From positions 29,081 through 93,080 of the forward strand of contig NZ_JAHKQH010000032.1 of NCBI RefSeq assembly GCF_018861025.1: DNA of 64,000 nt, read 5' to 3'. The position numbers were made by a program, and so were the translations under genes. Within the stretch, counting starts at the first letter, position 1. Every line of letters begins with the position of its first letter. The stretch is from Psychrosphaera sp. B3R10. Lineage in GTDB: Bacteria > Pseudomonadota > Gammaproteobacteria > Enterobacterales > Alteromonadaceae. This document shows positions 33,486 to 42,225 of the stretch, one piece after another. The notes beneath the pieces were generated by a model. That model searched no databases and was not told the origin of the DNA. It saw only the letters and a program-made list of their open reading frames with translations.

Positions 33486-34394
33486 TTAGATTGGTGAGTC
33501 GGCCGTCTTCAATTGCGATTTGAAGATTTTGATTAATTCAGACACATCCTGCATTTTGACAAAATTTGGTCTAACGATAAAAGCCAAACGACGATGAGGG
33601 CCAGGTTCGTTTAAGTGCAAAGCCCGTAACTCAGACTGCGGGGTGATTAACTGATCAAGCGCCATTTGTGGAACTAAGGTGGTGCCCAATTTTCCCGCGA
33701 CCATTTGAATTAAAGTATGTAGGCTTGCCGATTGAAAGTCACTGCGCTGTTTTACCGACTGTAACTGGCAGGCTTCAAGTGCATGGTCTTTTAAGCAATG
33801 GCCATCTTTGAGTAACATCAACTTATCCAATTCCATTTGACTGCTGGTGATTTCGTCAAGTTGTGTTGGGCATTCATCTTTGTGACTCACCCAATAAAAA
33901 TCTTCCTGCCAAAATTCTAAGGTTAGCAATCCCTCAGTAGGATAAGGCAAGGCCAATACGGCAACGTCTATTTCGCCTCTTCGCACCATATCAACTAAGA
34001 CATGACTTTGGTCTTCAACTATTTGCAAACGAAAATCAGGGTAAAGCTCTCGAACTTTAGGCAGTACCTTAGGTAGCAAATACGGACCAATGGTCGGGAT
34101 AACGCCCAATGACAATTCGGTGGATAATACAGACTTACTCAGTTGTGATAGTTGAACTAAGTCATCCATTTCACGTTTAATGTTCTGCGCTTTTTGTAAA
34201 AATAACTCGCCTTCTTTGGTCACAAGGACCTGTTTGTTATTGCGCTCGAATATTGCAACACCAAGTTGTTTTTCCAATTCACTTATTGCAGTACTTAATG
34301 CCGATTGTGAAACGCTGCACATTTCAGCTGCTTTTTTAAAATGCAGTGTTTGCCCTACAGCAAGCGCGTAGCGTATTTGTTTTAACGAAATCAT
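33486..34394 (-). CDS. oxyR: OxyR, peroxide-sensing LysR-type regulator
   Basis: LysR-family transcription factor that activates peroxide defence when oxidised. An N-terminal winged helix-turn-helix (LKQIRYALAVGQTLHFKKAA, then SVSQSALSTAISELE) is followed by the periplasmic-binding-like effector domain. The redox pair is present as C200 and C209 in LMLLKDGHCLKDHALEAC, matching the sensing cysteines of E. coli OxyR (199/208). 302 residues is standard length. It is divergent from ahpC, its expected target, with a near-perfect palindrome between them. Confidence 0.95.
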   Translation of the reverse strand: MISLKQIRYALAVGQTLHFKKAAEMCSVSQSALSTAISELEKQLGVAIFERNNKQVLVTKEGELFLQKAQNIKREMDDLVQLSQLSKSVLSTELSLGVIPTIGPYLLPKVLPKVRELYPDFRLQIVEDQSHVLVDMVRRGEIDVAVLALPYPTEGLLTLEFWQEDFYWVSHKDECPTQLDEITSSQMELDKLMLLKDGHCLKDHALEACQLQSVKQRSDFQSASLHTLIQMVAGKLGTTLVPQMALDQLITPQSELRALHLNEPGPHRRLAFIVRPNFVKMQDVSELIKIFKSQLKTADSPI

Positions 34395-34425
34395 CTTTTC
34401 TCTTTTGCACTTAATAAAATCTATG

Positions 34426-34442
34426 GTTCAATTTAATAGAAC
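34426..34442. promoter_or_regulatory. Near-perfect 17-bp palindrome between oxyR and ahpC
   Basis: GTTCAATTTAATAGAAC matches its reverse complement at 14 of 16 non-central positions. It lies about 40 bp upstream of a -10-like TATATT (34474-34479) for ahpC, where an activator would bind. It does not show the standard ATAG-N7-CTAT OxyR spacing, so the assignment to OxyR is by location only. Confidence 0.5.
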
Positions 34443-34552
34443 ATAAACTTCAATTCAATCAAATTTTCTAATTTATATTCCTACCCTAATATTACCCCAT
34501 CGAAAGCAAAGGTGCTTTCAACAAACCAAACTAGAAATGAAGGAAATTAACA

Positions 34553-35116
34553 ATGGCTAAAATCGGTAAATCAATCCCAGACTTCTCAGCAACCGCTTTT
34601 CACAATGGCGATTTTGTACCAGTCACATCTGAAGACGTGAAAGGGAAGTGGGCAATCTTTTTATTCTACCCAGCGGACTTCACATTTGTATGTCCTACAG
34701 AGTTAGAAGACATGGCAAATCAATATGACGAATTACAAAAATTAGGCGTTGAGGTGTATTCAGTATCAACAGACACACACTTCTCACATAAAGCATGGCA
34801 CGACTCTAGTGACGCGATTGGCAAAATTAAGTTTCCAATGCTAGGTGACCAAACTGGCCAAATTACTCGCGGCTTTGACGTCATGATTGAAGAAGATCAC
34901 ATGGCACACCGTGGCACATTCTTGGCTGACCCAGACGGCATCATTCAAGTTGCAGAAATTCACGCTGGTGGCATTGGCCGCTCGGCAAAAGACATGCTTC
35001 GCAAAGTGAAAGCCGCTCAGTATGTTCGTGAAAATGACGGTGAAGTATGCCCAGCAGCCTGGGAACAAGGTCAAGCAACATTAACGCCGAGTTTAGACCT
35101 AGTCGGTAAAATTTAA
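34553..35116 (+). CDS. ahpC: AhpC, 2-Cys peroxiredoxin (alkyl hydroperoxide reductase subunit C)
   Basis: Cytoplasmic peroxidase that reduces H2O2 and organic peroxides. The peroxidatic cysteine is C47 in DFTFVCPTE and the resolving cysteine is C166 in [11 protein letters not shown] near the C-terminus. 187 residues matches the AhpC type of E. coli. Its reductant AhpF is encoded next, after a strong hairpin. A good AAGGA ribosome site precedes the ATG. The divergent oxyR gene predicts induction by peroxide. Confidence 0.97.
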   Translation: MAKIGKSIPDFSATAFHNGDFVPVTSEDVKGKWAIFLFYPADFTFVCPTELEDMANQYDELQKLGVEVYSVSTDTHFSHKAWHDSSDAIGKIKFPMLGDQTGQITRGFDVMIEEDHMAHRGTFLADPDGIIQVAEIHAGGIGRSAKDMLRKVKAAQYVRENDGEVCPAAWEQGQATLTPSLDLVGKI

Positions 35117-35130
35117 ATTCCGACGCACTT

Positions 35131-35172
35131 AGAAACTCATATGAGTCAGGTGTAAACACCATATGAGTTTCT
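35131..35172. terminator. Hairpin between ahpC and ahpF
   Basis: AGAAACTCATATG and CATATGAGTTTCT form a perfect 13-bp stem with a 16-nt loop. It probably attenuates read-through or protects the ahpC mRNA end, giving more AhpC than AhpF. Confidence 0.75.
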
Positions 35173-35242
35173 CAAACTAGTTATCTAATGGGCATTGCAA
35201 CATTCAATGCCCGTTAGTCTACCGCCATCAATGAGGTGAATT

Positions 35243-36793
35243 ATGTTAAGTAATGAAATTTTAAACGCAGTAAAAAGTTACGCAGAAATGTTAGATAAAA
35301 AGGTCACCTTGGTATTACAAACAGGGCAACACGACAGTCGTGCTGAATTGGTGGCATTTTTATCCGGGCTTTGTTCAGTTTCAGACAAGCTAGAATTTGT
35401 TGAACAAGACGCTGGATTACGCAGCCCAATTGCATTTGCGCTCCAAACCAACAATGAGTTTAACGGCGTCTATTTCTCGGGGATCCCAAGTGGCCACGAA
35501 TTTAATTCGCTTATATTAGCTATTTTGCAATCGGCGGGCACAGCCATAAAGCTTGACGAAAGTTTAAAACAAATTATCGCTAATATTAATCAACCGCTGC
35601 ATTTTGAAGTGTTTGTCTCTTTGAGCTGTCATAACTGTCCAGATGTTGTGCAGTCACTAAATCAATTTGCATTGCTAAATCCAAATATCAGCAGTGAAAT
35701 GATCGATGGTGGTTTGTTCCAATCCCTTGTGGAGTCTCGCAATATTCAGGGTGTACCGAGCGTTTATTTAAACGGCGACTTATTTGCCAATGGCAAGGTC
35801 GATACCTCAGTGTTAGTCGACAAGTTATTGGAAAAGTACCCAGATGCCGCCAAACAAAACGATGCTCCGCAATTGCCAGAACAAGACGTCACCGTAATCG
35901 GCGGCGGCCCAGCAGGGATTGCAGCAGCCATATACAGTGCTCGTAAAGGGCTTAAAGTAACACTAATTGCCGACCGTATAGGCGGACAGGTTAAAGATAC
36001 TGTTGGTATTGAAAACCTTATTTCAGTGCCTAAAACAACAGGGCCTGAACTGACTAATAATTTACAGGCCCATTTAAACGACTACGACGTTACGGTTAAA
36101 CAGCATGTTAGAGTTGAAAATATAGAACGTGGCAAGGTGAAACTCGTGCAGTTGAGTTCCGGTGAACAAATATCAACAAAATCGATAATCATTGCCACTG
36201 GTGCCAAATGGCGTGAACTGGGGGTTCCCGGTGAAAAAGAAAATATCGGAAATGGTGTCGCCTATTGCCCACATTGTGATGGACCGTTTTTCAAAGGTAA
36301 GGATGTTGCCGTCGTCGGTGGTGGCAACTCTGGTATTGAAGCGGCACTAGATTTAGCCGGCATGGTGAAACATGTGACCGTGTTTGAGTTTATGTCTGAG
36401 CTAAAAGCTGACAAAGTTTTGATTGATAAAGCTGAAGCCAAAAGCAATATAACCATAATCAAAAGTGCCGCAACAAAAGAAGTGGTTTCTGACAATGGTA
36501 AAGTGGTTGGTTTAGCCTACACAGACCGAAATACGGATGAAGAAAAATTACAGTCACTTGACGGCATTTTTGTTCAAATAGGCTTAGTACCAAACAGTGG
36601 GTTTTTGGCCGATATTGTCGACAGAACCAAACATGGTGAAATTATCATAGATGAACGTTGCCAAACATCTGAGCCCGGGATATTTGCCTGCGGAGATGTA
36701 ACAACCGTACCATATAAACAAATTGTTATTGCGATGGGAGAGGGAGCTAAAGCGTCATTATCTGCCTTTGATTACCTGATTAGAGAATCGTAA
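35243..36793 (+). CDS. ahpF: AhpF, NADH-dependent peroxiredoxin reductase
   Basis: Flavoprotein disulfide reductase that recycles AhpC with NADH. The N-terminal double-thioredoxin domain has the redox pair C129-x-x-C132 (LSCHNCPDV), at the same positions as in enteric AhpF. The thioredoxin-reductase-like part has the FAD motif [20 protein letters not shown], the active disulfide C342-x-x-C345 (YCPHCDGP), the NAD motif [16 protein letters not shown] and the FAD C-terminal motif [17 protein letters not shown]. 516 residues is typical. Same direction as ahpC and 126 nt downstream. Confidence 0.97.
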   Translation: MLSNEILNAVKSYAEMLDKKVTLVLQTGQHDSRAELVAFLSGLCSVSDKLEFVEQDAGLRSPIAFALQTNNEFNGVYFSGIPSGHEFNSLILAILQSAGTAIKLDESLKQIIANINQPLHFEVFVSLSCHNCPDVVQSLNQFALLNPNISSEMIDGGLFQSLVESRNIQGVPSVYLNGDLFANGKVDTSVLVDKLLEKYPDAAKQNDAPQLPEQDVTVIGGGPAGIAAAIYSARKGLKVTLIADRIGGQVKDTVGIENLISVPKTTGPELTNNLQAHLNDYDVTVKQHVRVENIERGKVKLVQLSSGEQISTKSIIIATGAKWRELGVPGEKENIGNGVAYCPHCDGPFFKGKDVAVVGGGNSGIEAALDLAGMVKHVTVFEFMSELKADKVLIDKAEAKSNITIIKSAATKEVVSDNGKVVGLAYTDRNTDEEKLQSLDGIFVQIGLVPNSGFLADIVDRTKHGEIIIDERCQTSEPGIFACGDVTTVPYKQIVIAMGEGAKASLSAFDYLIRES

Positions 36794-36815
36794 TAGGCAT
36801 AACAATAAAGTGATT

Positions 36816-36855
36816 AAAAAGGTCAGCAACCTCAATAGGGTTATCTGACCTTTTT
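36816..36855. terminator. Bidirectional terminator between ahpF and the CDF gene
   Basis: AAAAAGGTCAG and CTGACCTTTTT arms with an inner AACC/GGTT stem. A and T runs on both sides suit the two convergent genes. Confidence 0.92.
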
Positions 36856-36886
36856 GCTTATGGGCTATATTTACGCTTTTATGAGC

Positions 36887-37825
36887 TTAGTTTTGATAGC
36901 AATTTTCCGACTCAGTTTCTGGGTCTAAACGTTTTTTGGTGATTTCTATAGTTGAGTGGTGAATTCCGTAGCGCTCCACTAGAAACGCTTTGATCGGGCT
37001 TAAATCTTGTTGATCACCAGAGGTATCAAGTTCGACATAGGCTTCTAAAAATATATTGGTATCGTCGAGCTGCCATACATGGATATGCCAGATTTTAACA
37101 ACGGAATCTATGCCTTCCAGCTCAAGACAAAGTGTATCCACATCGATATTGGCAGGTACGCCTTGCATAAGTATGACCATACTTTGTTTTGCAAGTTGGT
37201 AACCTTGATAAATGACATAAAGTGAAATACCAATTGTTGCAATTAAATCAACAATATACCACTGATACAAAATAATAAGTGTGCCCGCTACCATGACGAC
37301 AATAGAGGCAAAGGCATCTGATAAATTGTGAATAAAAGTGGCTTTAAGGTTAAGGTTGTTTTTTACACCTGACTTATAGGTGAGCCAGGCAGTTGCAGCG
37401 TCAATTAAAAAAGCGACGGACGCGATCCCGACAATTATCCAGCCATCAATTGGCTGAGGATTAAAGTACTTACTAACGGCCTCAAAGATTAAATAGATCC
37501 CAACTAAAACAAGGGAAGTGCTATTGATCAAGGCCCCCAAGATTTCGGCTCTTCTAAAACCAAATGTCATCTTATTGCTCGCTGGCAATCTTGCAATTCG
37601 CCTTGCAAAAATGGCAATTAAAATTGCCCCGGCATCGCTTAAGTTGTGCAGGGCGTCGGCAATTAATGACAAGCTCCCCGATAAAACACCGCCTATAATT
37701 TGCACTATAGTGAGTAGAATATTGATAAAAACCGCTAAGCTTAATTTTCCGTCGTGATTATGGTGATGGTGGCCATGAGAATGACCATGCGAATGTAAAT
37801 GACTGTGACTGTGATCATGGGGCAT
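36887..37825 (-). CDS. Cation diffusion facilitator (CzcD/ZitB-type metal exporter)
   Basis: Inner-membrane proton-coupled exporter of divalent metals, most likely zinc. A histidine-rich N-terminus (MPHDHSHSHLHSHGHSHGHH) precedes about six membrane helices. Metal-site motifs appear in SLIADALHNLSDA (TM2) and THLIHNLSDAFAS-like ATFIHNLSDAFAS (TM5). A cytoplasmic ferredoxin-like C-terminal domain follows (HIHVWQLDDTNIFLEAYVEL). 312 residues is normal. AAGG precedes the ATG. It lies 164 nt downstream of an FKBP gene on the same strand and could share its transcript. Confidence 0.92.
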   Translation of the reverse strand: MPHDHSHSHLHSHGHSHGHHHHNHDGKLSLAVFINILLTIVQIIGGVLSGSLSLIADALHNLSDAGAILIAIFARRIARLPASNKMTFGFRRAEILGALINSTSLVLVGIYLIFEAVSKYFNPQPIDGWIIVGIASVAFLIDAATAWLTYKSGVKNNLNLKATFIHNLSDAFASIVVMVAGTLIILYQWYIVDLIATIGISLYVIYQGYQLAKQSMVILMQGVPANIDVDTLCLELEGIDSVVKIWHIHVWQLDDTNIFLEAYVELDTSGDQQDLSPIKAFLVERYGIHHSTIEITKKRLDPETESENCYQN

Positions 37826-37989
37826 TAAACTGACCTTAAGTGAAAATGAAGTTTCGGCTGAATAAATCCAACCGTTGAATTATTTTAGTTTAGCCATTGT
37901 TTATCGCACCACGTAAATTAATGACAAATAAAAATTGAGTCAAATTAACGTCGACTTGTGTAGCTTCGGGCATAGTTAACTTTTGTTCG

Positions 37990-38421
37990 TTAAACAATTT
38001 TAACCAGCCTAATATCAAAGAACATGACTGCATTAGGTCCAATTTTGCTGCGATTACCTTTCTTGCCCCAAGCCAATTCAGGGGGGATAACAAACTCATA
38101 TCGTGAACCAACCGACATTAACGGCAAACCAAGCTTTAGGCCTTTAATCGCTTCTTCTAAACTAAACTCATCGGCAAGTCCGGTCCGATAGGTATCGGCA
38201 ATAACACTGCCATCCGCCAATAAAATACGTTGATTTACTCTTACCGAATCAAATAATGACGGTTTGTCGCCGTCACCTTGTTCTATGACTTTAAAATAAA
38301 ACCCTTCTTCATGCCTAATAACATTTGCCTTATTCGCATATTTTTCGATGAAATTATCTGTCGCATTTCGGTTCGCTCCAGTAGAGCCTTTTGATTTTTT
38401 TGTATTTTTGTTTCTAGCCAT
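37990..38421 (-). CDS. FKBP-type peptidyl-prolyl isomerase
   Basis: Small prolyl isomerase, 143 residues, with a basic lysine-rich N-terminus (MARNKNTKKSKGS) and no signal peptide, so cytoplasmic. The FKBP core is seen in VRVNQRILLADGSVIADTY, then LPLMSVGSRYEFVIPPELAWG and a terminal FFDIRLVKI strand. Relative to membrane-anchored FKBPs such as FkpA it lacks the dimerisation domain. The usual VPGWxE segment is altered to IKGLKLGLPLMSVG, so peptide specificity or activity may differ. Confidence 0.85.
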   Translation of the reverse strand: MARNKNTKKSKGSTGANRNATDNFIEKYANKANVIRHEEGFYFKVIEQGDGDKPSLFDSVRVNQRILLADGSVIADTYRTGLADEFSLEEAIKGLKLGLPLMSVGSRYEFVIPPELAWGKKGNRSKIGPNAVMFFDIRLVKIV

Positions 38422-38570
38422 TAATAAAGCCTTTTTACTGCTATCCCTTTGCCATCATATCTTACGGTCAATTCGATAATAAAGCTGATTTTTATTATTA
38501 CGTTTTAATGTGATGTGGAATTAAATTTTTAAAACAAAAAATGTGCTACGGAAACACCATTAATCTAATT

Positions 38571-38647
38571 GATAATTATTCGCATTTGTATTGACATGTT
38601 GAAATCAATCAGTAAACTAATCGCAATTGAGAATGATTATCATTTAA
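38571..38647 (+). promoter_or_regulatory. Iron-regulated (Fur) promoter region of the heme locus
   Basis: TTGACA (38591-38596) and TAAACT (38613-38618) at 16-nt spacing form a plausible sigma-70 promoter. A Fur-box-like site GAGAATGATTATCATTTAA (38629-38647) matches the classic 19-bp consensus at 14 positions and sits just past the start of transcription. A weaker match (12 of 19) begins at 38571. This predicts repression by iron. Confidence 0.75.
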
Positions 38648-38697
38648 TGTTTGTGTGACGATTTATTTTTCGCGTTCAACAAAGATTAGAAGACAAA

Positions 38698-38709
38698 ATG
38701 AACGAATAA
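38698..38709 (+). other. Three-codon mini-ORF just before the heme receptor
   Basis: ATG AAC GAA TAA, preceded by AGAAG, ends one base before the receptor ATG at 38711. The receptor itself has no clear ribosome site. Ribosomes could therefore start here and re-initiate at the receptor. Speculative. Confidence 0.35.
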
Positions 38710-38710
38710 C

Positions 38711-40834
38711 ATGTTGATAATAAAAAAGAACCTAGTCAAAAATCTAATTGTCATTAATACCAGCCTAAGTCTGATTTTGTCCCTAGGGGGATTAAGTGCT
38801 GCCGAACGTCCATCTGGTTCAGTTGGAATAAATACGGATGAAGCAGCAAATAACACTGCACTAGAAAATAAGAATGTGACAAGTGAGGACGATTTGCTAG
38901 CTGCTGTCAGCGTTGAAAATAACGCAACACCTTATGTTGAAACTCTGGTAGTTACCGGCACCAGAACCGCAAAGCTGTTAAGTGACTCGCCTGTCTCTGT
39001 TGATGTCATAGAACGAGATACTTTGAAGTTAGTGACACAGGGCACATTGGCTCAAGCGCTAGAGTTTATTCCATCTGTTGTTTTGGAACGCAGCGTAAAA
39101 GACGGTTATACGGTCAAAATGCGCGGGTATGGCAGTAAACATATTGCCGTTTTACTCAATGGCCAACCGTTAATTTCACCTGCTAACGGGGCGGTTGATT
39201 TAGATCAGATCAGCGCACACAACATTGAACGAATAGAAGTCATTAAAGGCGCCGCGTCGGTGCTTTATGGCAGCTCTGCCATGGGTGGGGTCATTAATAT
39301 TATTACCACTGAGGATGCTGAGCCGGTAACTCAAATTCGAACAGAAATTGGCATATACGATGCCAATGATGAGGTTAGTGTTGATAACCTTTTACATACA
39401 ACCACATTATCTAATATTGGCCGTATGGATGATTGGCAACACCAAATATCGCTACAACATGTCTCTGATCCTGGCTTTGATTTAACCCCAGCTGATGTAC
39501 AACAAGATTCAGGTGAACTCACCAAAAACTTTGCTAAAGCTGCGATATCTAAATCTTTTTCAGTTGTTGATTTTAGTTTGTCTTATGACTTTCTAAACGA
39601 ATCCAAAAACAAAATAACGGCTAAAGTTCCCGGCCAGTCGAATCTAATTTATTACGTTTCTGATGTTGAACAACATCAATTGGGGGCTGGGTTAAGTGCA
39701 TTTGATAATCACTGGCATCTAAAATCTAGGTTTATAAGTCACGATGAAACGAGTGGCCGGTCGAACAGTATTCGAGACGCTCAAATTACCTTAGGTCAGC
39801 TTGAAGGATTGTACTCTCTGCAGCATGGGAAAGTACGACCTCAGTTTGACAGCGAATATGGCGGTGAAGTGGTATTTGGATTTGCCACAAATTTTGACAA
39901 ACTTGATCAGGTTAAACCGGCTGATAACTCAATTGAAGTGGCAAATGAATCCAGAAGCAGTGTAGAGCTATATAGCCAATACAACTTCATCAAGTCGGAT
40001 CATCAATATCTGTTGGGGATCAGGAGCCAATATGATTCTGATTTTGGTATGCATACCGCATTACGTTTGAGCGCGATGTTTGACGTAGAAGTTGCAGGAC
40101 TGCCGTTAAAAGTAAGAGGCGGTTATGGGCAAGGTTATCGAGTCCCAGACTTAAAAGAACGTTACTACGTGTTTGACCACAGCAACTTAGGTTACAAGGT
40201 TCTCGGCAACGAAGATTTAAAGCCCGAGCAATCAGATTCTTACAATTTGAGCGTTGATTATACAGGCGCGGTATTTAATCGTTCCGCAGACTTACAGTTA
40301 TCTTTTGATTTACATCATTCAGAAACAAAAGACCTGATAGCGACGCGAGAAGATGCACAAATGTCTCAAGCGCAAAATCTCAGTATTTCACAATACAAAA
40401 ACATAGAGAAATCAACAATCGAAGGGTTTGATATTAGTGCAGAGCTGCGTTTTCTCAATTGGAATAGCCAACTAAATTACAGCTATGTAGATGCCGTTGA
40501 CCAAAGTGGCAAACGTCTTGAAGCCCGTCCGCGTCACCAAGTTAAAGCTAATATCGGGTACGACTTGCACTCGCTCGATGTTCAAACGCTACTTTATGCC
40601 GTTTATCAAGCAGATGAAGTCACGCCAGACGATTACGTCGATGCAGCGGTTGATGGGTTTACCACTCTCAACTTCTCGCTCAATCACACCATAACTTCCA
40701 ATCTTCAATGGCATCTTTCGTTGCTTAATTTAACCGATGAGCACCGAGATAACCAACTGATAGATCTTGGGTATTTTGACCCAAGGCCTGTATCGAGCCG
40801 AACGATTAAAGTTGGTGTTAATTATCAGTTTTAA
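38711..40834 (+). CDS. TonB-dependent heme/hemoprotein receptor (HmuR-like)
   Basis: Outer-membrane receptor of 707 residues, predicted to import heme. A signal peptide (MLIIKKNLVKNLIVINTSLS, then SLGGLSAAE) is followed by a TonB-box-like VETLVVTGTRTAKL. The plug domain has IAVLLNGQPLISPANG and IERIEVIKGAASVLYGSSAMGGVINI. The barrel ends in an aromatic residue (KVGVNYQF). YVFDHSNLGYKVLGNEDLKPE corresponds to the region of heme receptors that often carries a ligand histidine. The sequence alone could also fit a BtuB- or siderophore-type receptor. The heme call leans on the adjacent HmuY-like and HmuS-like genes and on the Fur box upstream. Confidence 0.8.
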   Translation: MLIIKKNLVKNLIVINTSLSLILSLGGLSAAERPSGSVGINTDEAANNTALENKNVTSEDDLLAAVSVENNATPYVETLVVTGTRTAKLLSDSPVSVDVIERDTLKLVTQGTLAQALEFIPSVVLERSVKDGYTVKMRGYGSKHIAVLLNGQPLISPANGAVDLDQISAHNIERIEVIKGAASVLYGSSAMGGVINIITTEDAEPVTQIRTEIGIYDANDEVSVDNLLHTTTLSNIGRMDDWQHQISLQHVSDPGFDLTPADVQQDSGELTKNFAKAAISKSFSVVDFSLSYDFLNESKNKITAKVPGQSNLIYYVSDVEQHQLGAGLSAFDNHWHLKSRFISHDETSGRSNSIRDAQITLGQLEGLYSLQHGKVRPQFDSEYGGEVVFGFATNFDKLDQVKPADNSIEVANESRSSVELYSQYNFIKSDHQYLLGIRSQYDSDFGMHTALRLSAMFDVEVAGLPLKVRGGYGQGYRVPDLKERYYVFDHSNLGYKVLGNEDLKPEQSDSYNLSVDYTGAVFNRSADLQLSFDLHHSETKDLIATREDAQMSQAQNLSISQYKNIEKSTIEGFDISAELRFLNWNSQLNYSYVDAVDQSGKRLEARPRHQVKANIGYDLHSLDVQTLLYAVYQADEVTPDDYVDAAVDGFTTLNFSLNHTITSNLQWHLSLLNLTDEHRDNQLIDLGYFDPRPVSSRTIKVGVNYQF

Positions 40835-40920
40835 CGGCTAAACCACTTTAGATAACCCATTAAAAAATTATAAAAAACACATAAATTTGAACAACAATTT
40901 TGTATAGGAACAAGATAGAT

Positions 40921-42066
40921 ATGAAACACTCTAATTCAAATACCCCGGCGATAAATAACACAAATTTAAAAAAGATAGCTTCGCTTTCTCTAATAAGCAT
41001 GGCGTTGTTAATGGCTGGGTGCAGTTCATCTGACGATGACGAACCAAACGTTGTAGAGGACGTTGTGGAAGATGAAGTTACGTCGACGCCATACGGCCCG
41101 TTTTCAACCGGGACAAGCAGCGCGCCTGTATTTGCTTACTTTGATTTAGATACTGGCACCGTATTAGAGCTTACGGAAGACCAAGCTAGCACAAATGAAG
41201 ATTGGGATATTGCATTCAAGCGTACCAATATCTACCTAAATAACAATGGTACAACACCTGTTGGAATGTATTTTACTGGCAACAACAGTGAATATTACGA
41301 CGCTGACGGTGCAGCAATTGTTGATACATTTGTTAATGCAAGTGCTGAAGCCGAACTGGCAGATTATGAAGCTGTATCGTTAGCTGATGTGCCAGCGGAT
41401 GAAGAATTTGTAAGTGACGTAACCGAACGTATTTTGGATGGATTTTATAACTACGATACAACCACCCATGCAGTAACGGCTAAAGACGACAGTTTTTATA
41501 TTGTCCAATCAGATGGCGTGTTTAGTAAGTTTAGAGTGACTAATTTGACGCAGTCTGGCTTTGGAATGTCCGACGTCACTCTAAGTTTTGGCGTACAGGC
41601 GTCTGGAGAAACTGAGTTTTCGACAGAACAAGATTTAACCTTAGATTTGGCTATGTTATGTGCGTCTGAATCGGCGGTATATATTAACTTTGCAACGGCA
41701 ATGGAAGTAACATCAACGGAAGACTACGATATCTCTATTCCATGTGCTGATGGTATTGGCTCGTATCAACTTGATTTAGCGGAAACATCAACGGCAATTC
41801 AAGATTTTACAAATTCCTTTACGGGTGTCGCTGTTGAAGCGGCTAGTCATTATGGCTTCCAGCCAAATGAATACACAGTAAACGCATTTAAGACTAAAAA
41901 CTGGTACGCCTATAACCTACAAGGTGGCCATCAATTATGGTCACAATATGGTGTTTATATCATCAAAACAGCAACTCAAAATTACAAAATGCAAATCACA
42001 AGTTATTACGATGCCGAAGGAAACTCTGGCAATTATAGCTTTGTCGCTGACCCACTTACAGAATAA
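40921..42066 (+). CDS. HmuY-family heme-binding lipoprotein
   Basis: Surface or periplasmic lipoprotein resembling HmuY, which captures heme from host or environmental hemoproteins. The ATG at 40921 gives 381 residues; an upstream TTG at 40900 is unlikely. The signal ends in LLMAGC, with an acidic linker (SSSDDDEPNVVEDVVEDE). The HmuY-like core is visible in FAYFDLDTGTVLEL, NEDWDIAFKRTNIYLNN and WYAYNLQGGHQLWSQYGVYI. Candidate heme ligands exist but cannot be fixed without an alignment. It lies 86 nt after the receptor gene on the same strand, the order found in Bacteroidota hmu operons. HmuY proteins are best known there, so acquisition by transfer is possible. Confidence 0.78.
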   Translation: MKHSNSNTPAINNTNLKKIASLSLISMALLMAGCSSSDDDEPNVVEDVVEDEVTSTPYGPFSTGTSSAPVFAYFDLDTGTVLELTEDQASTNEDWDIAFKRTNIYLNNNGTTPVGMYFTGNNSEYYDADGAAIVDTFVNASAEAELADYEAVSLADVPADEEFVSDVTERILDGFYNYDTTTHAVTAKDDSFYIVQSDGVFSKFRVTNLTQSGFGMSDVTLSFGVQASGETEFSTEQDLTLDLAMLCASESAVYINFATAMEVTSTEDYDISIPCADGIGSYQLDLAETSTAIQDFTNSFTGVAVEAASHYGFQPNEYTVNAFKTKNWYAYNLQGGHQLWSQYGVYIIKTATQNYKMQITSYYDAEGNSGNYSFVADPLTE

Positions 42067-42225
42067 GTAAGCTAGGTTACAACTGTCCTCCGGGACTAAC
42101 TAAGTTGATTCAAACGGGACAAGTTAGGGCGTTATGTTATCTTCCGCGAGATAAAAAAACGCCTTGATTTGATGAATATAAACTTAGTTAGCCCCATCCT
42201 TTATTGCCCGTTTTACAGGTTACAC

